This document shows, one piece after another, positions 55,865 through 64,000 of a DNA stretch of 64,000 bases. Below the pieces are notes generated by a model. That model made no database searches. It had not been told where the DNA came from and was given only the letters and a program-made list of their open reading frames with translations. Positions within the stretch are counted from its first letter, which is position 1, and each line of letters begins with the position of its first letter. Source of the DNA: Diatrype stigma. Taxonomy: Eukaryota > Ascomycota > Sordariomycetes > Xylariales > Diatrypaceae. The stretch spans positions 248,001 through 312,000 of the forward strand of contig JAKJXP020000012.1 of assembly GCA_022225965.2 (NCBI GenBank). The letters run 5' to 3'. Both the position numbers and the translations under genes were made by a program.

Positions 55865-58074
55865 CTAATACTGTCCTTCCACAGTGAGAGTCCCGGTCTT
55901 CGTGATTAAGTACTCGTTGATCGCCACATCTTTGCCGGACTCCTTTCCGTACCCAGAGTCTTTGATGCCTCCAAAGGGAGCCTCGGTAGCCGACGAGTTC
56001 CCTTGTTCCTGTCAGTTTTGTCCCTACTGCAAAGACACAGTCGCATAGTAGGATTTTGGAGTCGCAGCCGTTACAACAGCATAGCATTATGTGCGAACTG
56101 AGTCAAAGAATTTAGATCAACACTTACCGGTATTCATGCCGATCATGCCAGCCTCGAGGTTCTCGAAGAGTCTCCACATCCTGTCGACGTTCTTCGTGAA
56201 GCAATACGAGGCGAGGCCCATCTACGTCACCTATTAGCCAGGCACTCCGCAAAAGCCCCCTTATTCGTACTTCTGCGACTTGGGTAATATCCATTAGGAA
56301 GGCCATGGACCTACGCTCGTATCATTCGCCATCCTCACAGCCTCCTCCTCCGTATCGAACGGGAACAGCGCCAGCAGCGGAGCGAAAGTCTCCTCCCGCG
56401 CGACGCGCATATCGGGCGTGGCATCCGCAACAACGGTCGGCTCGAAGAAATAACCACCACCTGCGTCTTCCCCGCTAAAGCGACCGCCACCAGTGAGGAG
56501 GCGAGCCCCGCGCGACCGCGCGTCCTCGACCTGCTCGGCGCACTTGGCCAGGCCCTGCGGCACCGTGACGGGCCCCATGGTGGTGGCGGGGTCGGCGCCG
56601 TGGCCGACGCGCAGGGCGCGCGCGGCGGCTGTAGCGCGCGCCGCGAACGCCTCGTATATGCCGCGCTGCACGAGGACCCGGTTCGCCGTCACGCAGGCTT
56701 GGCCGGCATGGCGCCATTTGAGGGACGTGAGGGCTAGGGAGTGTAGTCAGTGAGGGAGTATCAATCTAGTGTTTGTGTATATAGATGGCGCTCGCTTTTT
56801 TTGCTTGCTTGCTGGTTGGCTTCTCCGACGACGAACTGATACAGAGCGGGAGCCACGGAGACTACCTAAGACTTACCCTCGCATGCCTGGTCTAAGTTCG
56901 CGTCGTCGAACACGAGGAACGGACAGTTCCCTCCGAGCTCGAGCGTGAGTTTCTTCAAGCCCTCTGCACAGTGGCCTGCAAGGATCTTTCCTACCCGCGT
57001 CTGGTTGCCACTAAGGTTAGACGCCGTCTCCTTATGCTAGGCAGCAGGCGCAGCCGGGCCTTAGGGGAGGGCGATGGGTCTTACTGAGCCTGTGAAGGAC
57101 ACTTTCTTCACCAAAGGATGCTTGCAAAGAGCCTCGCTCAGTGCCGGGGTATTCGCCAGCGTCGTTGTGAGAACATTGAACGCCCCTTTTGGAAACCCCG
57201 CTTTCTCAGCAAGGTACGCCAGAGTCAGCACTGATAGGGGGGTCTCCGGCGACGGCTTGACGACCATGGTGCAGCCCGCGGCGAGGGCGGCGCTCGCCTT
57301 CCTCAGAACCATGCTAATAATATCAAAACGGGGTTATACAGATACTAAAGTCAGCCCCGGCTTCTGCAACTCCCTGGCCCAGAGCTTGGTCCTCATCTTC
57401 TGTACAAAAGCTGGCCACCAGGATGGATGAACTTACGCAACGGGGAAGTTCCAGGGCACCAGCGCGGCAGCAACGCCGATGGGCTGCTTGATGGTGAAGA
57501 TGCGGCGGCCGGGCAGGGCGGCGGGGTAGGCGCTGCCGTGGACGCGCTCGGCCTCGCCGGCGAACCAGCGCACGAAGCTCTCGGCGTACAGCAGCTCGCC
57601 GCGGGCCTCGGCCAGGGGCTTGCCCGTCTCGTACACGAGGATGCGCGCGAGGTCGTCCATGTTATCCTTGATCAGCGCGTCCCAGCGGTAGAGCAGCTCG
57701 GCGCGCGCGCGCGGCGTGGCCTGGCGGTACGACTGGAACGCCTCGTGCGCCGCCTGCACGGCGCCGTCGACGTCCTCGGCGGCCGTGTCGGGGCAGCTGG
57801 CCCAGGGCTTGTCGGTCCCCGGGTCTGTGGGCACTTTGGTTAGAACTGCTGATCGTATGTATTATAGCGACCTAGGGGTCTTGAAAGATGAGCTGACCGA
57901 TGACCTCAAACCGCTTCCCGGACCTCGCTTCGATCCATTGTCCGTCGACGTAGGCCTTGTCCTTGAACAAGCTTGGATCCTTCAACTGAAGCAACTGCTA
58001 TTGGCGTGAGTAAGTGTGTGTAGCACTGGTTATTTATATAAACCCACCTCGATAGACGTAGACGAGTCTTTCAT
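55865..58074 (-). CDS. Aldehyde dehydrogenase, succinate-semialdehyde dehydrogenase type
   Basis: NAD(P)-dependent dehydrogenase of the succinate-semialdehyde (Uga2-like) group, which would oxidise succinate semialdehyde to succinate in the GABA shunt. Eight exons: 58074-58048, 57997-57898, 57824-57437, 57313-57085, 57000-56877, 56733-56315, 56221-56128 and 56001-55865, for 505 residues. Exon 1 is only 27 nt (MKDSSTSIE). Every junction regenerates a family motif: [49 protein letters not shown], and [16 protein letters not shown]. Catalytic residues are Asn168 in PWNFP, Glu269 in LTLELGG and Cys303 in GQAC. The C-terminus [29 protein letters not shown] is typical of SSADH. No mitochondrial presequence is evident, so a cytosolic enzyme is likely. 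The exact substrate is inferred from motifs only. Confidence 0.92.
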
Positions 58075-59630
58075 CTTAAGTAGTTTGCCTAAGTACCTTG
58101 AGTAATTGGAAGAACGATGGGTCAACACTGGCTATGTAATAAGTAATGCCGTATGGAACATGCGTTTGGAAAGAACCCCACTATGGGGCAACTATATTAT
58201 ATACCAAGTTGGAGAAGGGGGCCGATCATGCAATGGGATGTCAACTCTCAACAATAGCTATAGCCCAAAAGGTCTCACCATATTAATAAAAATCCGATCG
58301 ACCCATGAACGATAGCTAGATCGGCCTCTGCATCCTTTCGCAACACCTCCCTGTCTATGTTTTGAGGAGGTAGTCCGACGTTCGCCTAATTCTATCCGCG
58401 CCATTGGCTGTCAGCTACTACTTGATTCACATGTCACCGTCATTGTAGCGCACGGTTCCCCGCATTTGCATTCTATATCTCACTAAAGCTCTTCTCAGAC
58501 ACAGTGAAAGATAGGCACGGCGAATGAAGAGGCATGAGTGTTACACGGTCTCAACTACTCATAACTTACCGAGTACAACAAATTACTGATGTACGACCCT
58601 ACCAATATATGTCGAATGGTTATAGTGTGAATCACAGTAATGCTGACTCGTGTGATTCGAGCTCAAAGAAGGTAGCATAGGGTATGAGTCGGCCGAGGGT
58701 GATAATGTCTTGAACTCCATTCCAATTCAGTGAGGTACTCGGAAGCATACAGTGTTGAAGGTATTATCGCCAAGTAAGGACAGCATAAAACAAAGACGTA
58801 AGATATTCATGTTTGCTAATTGTCCATGGTGAACCAAGCAAGACCAAGAGTCTAACTACGGAAAGCTGAACAGGTGAAGTTCTAGCCAATCATCGGTCGT
58901 GAGGTCGCATCGTGAAAGTCGACGCTGTGGCAATTACAGGCAATGAGGGGGTGATATAGACGCCGTTCGAGGTGTGAAGAAGGAGGTTGCCGAACTCGAA
59001 TTTCTAAGAAGCTCGCTGTCGCATACTTATCCCCTCTAAAATTTCAGGGAATATGGACTCTGTAGAACCTCAAAGCCTCCTTTCTTGACTCGGACTTCAA
59101 CCAAAGGAACTTGCTGAAGGATTACTGCCCGCTGCCCATGTGGCAACCGGATAGCACCGCTCGCTTCCGCTAGAGAAGGCGATGGTAGAGATAAGCTTAG
59201 TCCATGCATCCAGCAAGATCTGGACAAGTCATGTTTCTTTTATACAGGTTGTCAACCTTGAAATTACTACTTACTAGGCGTGTGTAACTTGGGATGTTTT
59301 GCAAGGGCCTCAGTGCCCGGCGACATTGCAATCGATAGGGGGGTCGTCCTTAACTCCGGGGCACATCTCAGAAACTATGATTGGCTGGTTACTAACCACC
59401 AGCTGGCTAGCGATAACTAGTGGATCACTAGCAGACCCGCTTTAACCCGCGATAGCAATGGCAGAACAGCGAGAAAAAGACGTCAGGAAGCTTCAATGGC
59501 TTCGGAGCGACTCCGGTCCAGAATCCCCAATACCCAATACCCAGCACCATCAATTGGCAGCGACACACGCAACACAACAACCGGCAGCACACCGCCGGCC
59601 TAGGGCTGAACCCGAAACCTGAACCTCACC
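58075..59630. other. Intergenic region, divergent promoters
   Basis: About 1.55 kb between the divergently transcribed aldehyde dehydrogenase and bL9m genes, so both promoters lie here. Frames are short and none carries a known domain. No RNA gene seen. Confidence 0.5.
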
Positions 59631-60809
59631 ATGGCCGCACCAAGCCTCGGCCGATCGCCGACATGTCTGAACTGCCTTCGTCAGCTCTCGCGGCCGGCGC
59701 CCATGCGAATGCCAATTGCCTCGCCAGTGTCCTCGATCCAGATCCGGAGCCGCACCACCAAGGCTGAGCTGGAGGATCTGCAGGGCATACCCGTGCGGCT
59801 GACGAAGGACATCATCGGCTTCGGGCGCAAACGTACGTCCATCCGTCCATTCAAGATTTTCTTTCGCGGGGTTCCTGGGGTGGATTGGGCTGGCTTTCAA
59901 CATGTGCGGAGGGAAGGGGCGTGGGACGAGATGAGCTCCAACTGTACTGACATGTTCTGTTTTCGTTGAAAACTTGTAGATGCCATCATCCGCGTCAAGC
60001 CGGGTCGGATGCGAAACTTCTGGTTCCCCAAGGGCCAGGCCGAGTACATGACGCGGAACCGCTTCAAGGAGCTCGGCCTGACCGACGCCGCCGTCGGCGT
60101 CCGCGACCGCACGTTCGGTTCTAAGATCATGGTCGACGAGGAGAAGAAGGAGGCGCGCAAGAAGGTCGTCGTCGAGGAGCCCGTCAGCCAGAAGAAGAAG
60201 GAGACCTTGACGTTGCCGGTTAGTACTAACTGGCTACCCTGCTCTTTTCACCCATTCCGGGCGAAGGCCCCGAGAATATATAAATACATACATTCCGAAT
60301 GAGGGTCGAACCGCAGCTAACGTTTACTCTTCCGAACCAAACAGCCCGAAGAGACACTATCTCTCTTGACGACCATCCTCCCACCAACCCTGACCATCGC
60401 CCGGAAACCAATTGCAGTCCCTACACCGGCTGCCGCTCCCCCAGAACCACCCGTCCCCCAGCAGCCGGCCATGCCGCGGTCGCCTTCACTAGCCGCCAAC
60501 GCATCCATATCGCGACCCGACGGGTCATCGGAGCCGGAAGCACCGGCAGCGGCGCCCGAGCCGGCGCCCGGTCCCGTCGCCATCTTCGGCTCTGTCTCGA
60601 CGGGAGACATCCTGCACGTGATCAAGGAGGCCTTGACGGTGGACAGCCAGGGCGGCCGCGTGGCCCTGGAGGAGGAGAGCATCAAGATCTTTGGCCTGGA
60701 GGAGGGCGAGGACCGCATCAAGAGGCTCGGCACCTTCAAGGTGGAGATCTTGGCCGGTAAGGGCCTTGAGCCGGTAATACGGACCGTCGAGGTTGTCTCC
60801 GACCAATGA
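59631..60809 (+). CDS. MRPL50: Mitochondrial large-subunit ribosomal protein bL9m
   Basis: Mitochondrial counterpart of bacterial L9 (yeast Mrpl50). Exons are 59631-59832, 59980-60218 and 60345-60809, giving 301 residues. The first 40 residues are basic and hydroxylated (SRPAPMRMPIASPVSSIQIRSR), as expected of a mitochondrial targeting peptide. The L9 N-terminal signature VRLTKDIIGFGRKHAIIRVKPGRMRNF is completed across intron 1, followed by WFPKGQAEYMT. A charged Lys/Glu linker (EEKKEARKKVVVEE) and a Pro/Ala-rich segment (about 185-245) link to a C-terminal domain with FGSVSTGDILHVIKEAL and IKRLGTFKVEILAGKG, resembling the L9 C-terminal domain. The Pro/Ala-rich linker makes it longer than bacterial L9. 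The ATG at 59631 follows CACC, a good context. Confidence 0.92.
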
Positions 60810-61157
60810 GAGGGTGGGGGGTGAGATGGTGACCGGGTGCCTATCCTATGTATGTAGGATACTACAAGGTGGTGACGACTGAGGTCCCCCTCCTATGTTT
60901 GTCATGTACATGATATATATATAACAACAGATGTGAAGTCTGAAGTGTACTCGCACAAAGTTCTTTCGGGGCTTTGCTGTATGGTGTGCATGAAACCTCG
61001 ATTTAGTCATTTGTGTAAAGGCTGGTAAAGACGGGCAATGATTAAATAAGAGGAAAGCCATCAACCTGTGACTTTACTAGCACACACGATATATCATCTC
61101 CCCTATCTAGCCCCTATATCGCGACCTAGCACAGTGGCAGGACGAAACAGACTATGA
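60810..61157. other. Convergent intergenic region
   Basis: About 350 bp between the bL9m stop and the end of the HET remnant. AT-rich, with no gene. In particular, no continuation of the HET domain is visible on the minus strand. Confidence 0.5.
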
Positions 61158-61670
61158 TTAGCGAGCGTGGCTACAGGGATATGTTCGTGCCCAATAACTG
61201 GGTGGATCTACGTGCGCAGCACGAACAACGTTGACCAGCTTGGGGTTCTCTTGCGGGCCCCACGCATAGGATAGGGCCTCGAAAGCAACCCCTGAGTTTG
61301 GGTTGGGTTCATCGGTCTGATCATGTAGAAGAGACTGGTCAAAATCTGACGACGGATGTGCCCAACTCGACACTGTAACGCCATCCTGCTTCGAAACGAA
61401 GATAAATCTTCCTTGTACATTTTTATAGACTTTCCATCCTTGAGGCAGACCCTTCTGCAACTCCTTCCGCGTTAAGCGGTTCTTCAATTGGCGGCCCTTG
61501 TCTACTAATGGGACATGTTGAATATCGATCTGAATCTCATCCTCATAATTGCCGGGTAAGATCGTCAAAATGCGAATATCCTGTCTAGATGAGGTAAGCA
61601 CCTGATATTTGTAGCATTTGATGGATGTGCCTGACGCCGACTTCGGGTTTCGTGAAAAAAGAAGCGACAT
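61158..61670 (-). pseudogene. Truncated HET (heterokaryon incompatibility) domain gene
   Basis: 170-residue frame that begins like a fungal HET protein. DIRILTILPGNYEDEIQIDI is followed by a WW-like segment (LPQGWKVYKNVQGRFIFVSKQ) and the HET opening motif FEALSYAWGPQENPKLVNV. The homology then stops: the expected LWIDAICINQ block and the rest of the domain (normally over 100 further residues) are missing. The tail VDPPSYWARTYPC ends at a stop, and nothing on the minus strand further downstream continues the domain before the bL9m gene. HET proteins control vegetative incompatibility and cell death between unlike strains. This copy probably cannot. It could still be expressed as a short protein, so 'pseudogene' is my best judgement, not proof. 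Confidence 0.7.
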
Positions 61671-62091
61671 TTTAAAGCCTTACTTGAGACCCAGCATAGG
61701 CAGTTTGACTGCGACCACCACGTCTGCGCATTGTGTAATGAGCTCCCTTTTGAAGTGCGGCGTCAGGCATAGTCAGGCATGAATGAGGGGATGGAAGCAT
61801 CTGTCATCATCGCAATTAGGTAACCCGTCATAAAGCTGGGAGTGCAGTGTACCTATTAGGTAGTAATATAAGTTCAGCTGGCCCCGCATAGATTCGGAAT
61901 TGGTTTGAATGCTGTTGCAGTCTCATTTCCCTTGAAGCTCCTGCAGCCTGGATGCTCCGCCACAAAACTCGATTCCGTCTTGCGAATCCCCGCCTGATCA
62001 CTCTCCTGCTACTGATTAACATACCATATCCCCATTGGATCTCATTTCGAGTGCCGGTGTTGTTTCAAGGGCAAGCCTTGATAACGCGAAG
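61671..62091. other. Intergenic region
   Basis: About 420 bp between the HET remnant and the divergent cupin-like gene. A short direct repeat, GTCAGGCATA, occurs twice at about 61768-61788. No RNA gene seen. Confidence 0.45.
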
Positions 62092-63327
62092 ATGGGCATC
62101 TTCGAAGCAGATGGGGAATCCCACCTCGCCTTTGACTACGCGCTATTGATCGAGATTTTGGGAGGGGTAGCCGTGGCAACAGCGATTCCATCGGATGTGA
62201 TTCGAAACGTTGAGGAACGGTTGACGGCAGTGGCAAGCTGCTTGGATATACGCTGCGATACTGCCGAGACACCAACTCCCAACATGCACTTCTGGAAGAC
62301 CGCACTCTTCAGCGGACCACCCCACGCTGATGGATTGTTCGTGGGGTTGACTCTATTGACTTTAAACATCGCGGTCATCCGTCAGCTATCCCGTTCGCAG
62401 GCTCGTATTGGCAACACCGTGCTGAAGAGCATATGGGAAGATATTCATCATGCTCTGGATGTCATTGGCCTGGAGAAGACATGGAAGCCATCGAGGAGTG
62501 CCCAGGGTTTTCTCGCTGTGCCTTTATACAGTGCCATCAAAGATGGTAAGATTAGCGAACTCATAAGACTCCACGTCTGGCTTCCGGACGGCAAACGAGG
62601 AAATCCGAACTTTTCAGTGCATGCTCATCAACCGTTCGCGCAAAGTTGGATACTGGCTGGGGAAGGCACAGATCATCGGTACAATTCTGAACGATTGGAC
62701 AACGTCGTCAATGCGACTCATGCGGAGTTTTGTCTCTTCTGGAACGCCGGAAAAGCTAATAGCAAAGCTTATAGCACACACCAACATTCATCAATCGTTC
62801 AATCAACTGGGAAACTCGTTAAAGTTGAAGAGATTCGAAGTGTATCTCACCGAAAGTACGATACCTATACCGTGCCCGCTGGCAAGCTCCACAGTTCTGC
62901 AGTCCCCCCCTATAGTCTTCACGCTACATTATTCTACTTCGATTCTGCTCGGGGATTCATACAAGATGCACCTGTGCTTGGACCAGTCGATGCCGGACCT
63001 TTCATTCAAGTTCGCGATCCTGCCGGCGAAACACCGAAATCTCTGGCAAATTATGTCAACACTGTTTTCGTATGGGAGGAACGTATAGACGAGGGTCAAC
63101 AACATGCCCAAAAGGCCGAATGGGAGGACGCACTACAGGCTTTCAATAGCGCACTGAGTCTATGCACCTCCTTGGAGAATTCCCTAGACATGCGATGGTA
63201 CCGTGACATGGTCTTCAGGGAGATTGAGAAGATAAAAAGGGGGTCAGGTCAATATGAAGCTGCCGGACATTTTCTCCTGGACTCTCACCATCACCTCGTA
63301 GGCCTTGAAGATTGCGCCCGAGTTTGA
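62092..63327 (+). CDS. Fungal protein of unknown function, cupin-like with TPR-like tail
   Basis: Single exon of 411 residues from the ATG at 62092 (MGIFEADGESHL). The frame extends upstream another 24 codons without a Met, so an unseen 5' exon is possible. Three parts can be seen. Residues 1-150 are helical with no known motif. Residues about 170-320 look like a beta-rich, cupin-type fold, with VHAHQPFAQSWILAGEGTDH near the start and TYTVPAGKLHSSAVPP and HATLFYFDSARGF later. The spacing of histidines suggests possible metal binding, but no canonical cupin motif is complete. Residues about 340-410 (HAQKAEWEDALQAFNSALSL) resemble a TPR helix pair. I recall similar uncharacterised fungal proteins but cannot name a family. 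There is no signal peptide. It lies divergent to a HET remnant, which may be coincidence. Confidence 0.7.
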   Translation: MGIFEADGESHLAFDYALLIEILGGVAVATAIPSDVIRNVEERLTAVASCLDIRCDTAETPTPNMHFWKTALFSGPPHADGLFVGLTLLTLNIAVIRQLSRSQARIGNTVLKSIWEDIHHALDVIGLEKTWKPSRSAQGFLAVPLYSAIKDGKISELIRLHVWLPDGKRGNPNFSVHAHQPFAQSWILAGEGTDHRYNSERLDNVVNATHAEFCLFWNAGKANSKAYSTHQHSSIVQSTGKLVKVEEIRSVSHRKYDTYTVPAGKLHSSAVPPYSLHATLFYFDSARGFIQDAPVLGPVDAGPFIQVRDPAGETPKSLANYVNTVFVWEERIDEGQQHAQKAEWEDALQAFNSALSLCTSLENSLDMRWYRDMVFREIEKIKRGSGQYEAAGHFLLDSHHHLVGLEDCARV

Positions 63328-64000
63328 TGCAGAGCTAGGGTTGTCTTTCACCACATCTACAAAATTCGAAGAAGCGCACTTGGACGATCCGAATTCCCCC
63401 TGAGTTTCAGAAACAATCAGTGAGTTCCAGGTGTCATAAGTCGTTACTATGCAACTGCATCGTAAACAACACCTCATTCAGGGTCGACTCCGCTAACACG
63501 GACTGAAGTTATATGAACTTTGCGCCAAAAGCAGTCTTACTATATAAGGTGGCCCCCTACCCCCCAACGGCCCGCCCCCATAGAGCCTTTGACTATCATC
63601 GTAGTAGCAAAAGACAGCCCCCGAAACTTATTTTAGGGATAATTAGAAGCTGTGTATCGTATAACTTATATGGATTTCCTTTCAAAGGTAAGGGACTAGG
63701 ATAGGGAATGGTTGCGTATAGGTTTAAAAGGCTAATAGCACCCTGCAGTATCGTGGCGGTATCTGTAGAGTCATCCCCTCCATCGGGTATGTATGTAAGC
63801 TCTGGTGCAACCCATGCTGCGGCATCGAGCCGAATATCTATGTCCTATGGTTGCCTGCTGGCCTGAGAGATAATCCTGCATGCAGTTGCGAGGATGCTTA
63901 TACGATTTCGGCGCTGACTTAGTTCCTCTGAATGGGGTTTCCTATGGGTATATTGGCTAGACGTTACGCGCAGTAGTTCTTGGTCTGTCTCACGACGTGG
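63328..64000. other. Intergenic region at window end
   Basis: About 670 bp after the cupin-like gene. Only short frames and no recognisable gene, RNA or repeat. The window ends here, so a gene beginning further on would not be visible. Confidence 0.5.

Noticed and set aside
1487..58074. A possible GABA-use cluster formed by the permease and the SSADH-type enzyme
   Set aside because: The two genes are over 50 kb apart with unrelated genes between, and the permease substrate is uncertain.
61158..63327. HET fragment and cupin-like gene as one split gene
   Set aside because: They are on opposite strands and share no domain.
1..64000. tRNA, 5S rRNA and CRISPR content
   Set aside because: I looked for B-box-like GGTTCGA motifs on both strands. 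The hits (for example near 5806 and, on the minus strand, near 60306) lack a matching A box and cloverleaf. No repeat-spacer array exists. A covariance-model scan would be decisive.

Overview
This is chromosomal DNA of a filamentous ascomycete (Pezizomycotina, most likely a Sordariomycete; the class is an inference). Three things point there. The genes are split by short introns (about 50-200 nt, GT..AG). Coding exons have GC-rich third positions and lie in AT-richer intergenic DNA full of short GGTA/CCTA-type repeats. The families are typically fungal: HET, LysM, RTA1, Rsc7/Swp82, Tvp23, DUF1996 and DAL5-type MFS. There is no rRNA gene, CRISPR array or bacterial operon structure, and I recognise no tRNA gene. 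Exon structures were built by eye from splice consensus, reading-frame phase and continuity of conserved protein motifs.

Layout: 1.5-5.7 kb, an APC-superfamily permease facing a SET-domain methyltransferase. 8.3-11.2 kb, a large AAA ATPase with an N-terminal DUF7025-like region. 12.5-14.3 kb, an Rsc7/Swp82 chromatin-remodelling subunit. 16.7-19.4 kb, an RTA1-type membrane protein facing an MDR oxidoreductase. 20.9-23.7 kb, Tvp23 and a membrane-anchored DUF3445 haem-dependent-oxygenase-like protein. 25.3-32.4 kb, a secreted two-LysM protein, a DUF4291 protein, a DAL5-family transporter and a DUF3632-like protein. 35.1-40.1 kb, a 1540-residue multi-membrane-span ankyrin protein. 41.6-43.6 kb, a class II fructose-bisphosphate aldolase with a large coiled-coil insertion. 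47.4-49.4 kb, a membrane-anchored ubiquitin protease. 50.6-51.9 kb, a secreted DUF1996 protein. 52.6-55.1 kb, a complete non-autonomous LTR retrotransposon. 55.9-58.1 kb, a succinate-semialdehyde-type aldehyde dehydrogenase. 59.6-60.8 kb, mitochondrial ribosomal protein bL9m. 61.2-61.7 kb, a truncated HET-domain gene. 62.1-63.3 kb, a cupin-like protein with a TPR-like tail.

The genes do not form one pathway or biosynthetic cluster. Conserved housekeeping genes (Rsc7, Tvp23, USP, bL9m, aldehyde dehydrogenase, aldolase) alternate with lineage-variable genes (ankyrin, HET remnant, LysM, DUF4291, the retroelement) across wide intergenic gaps.

The least ordinary observations are the aldolase with about 120 extra residues between its zinc-binding HTDHC motif and the next conserved block; the 2.5-kb LTR element with exact 5-bp target duplications, a primer site matching a half initiator-Met tRNA and no polymerase gene; the ubiquitin protease with its catalytic domain split by a long low-complexity insert; and the 26-nt SET exon that carries the core RINHNCRP motif.
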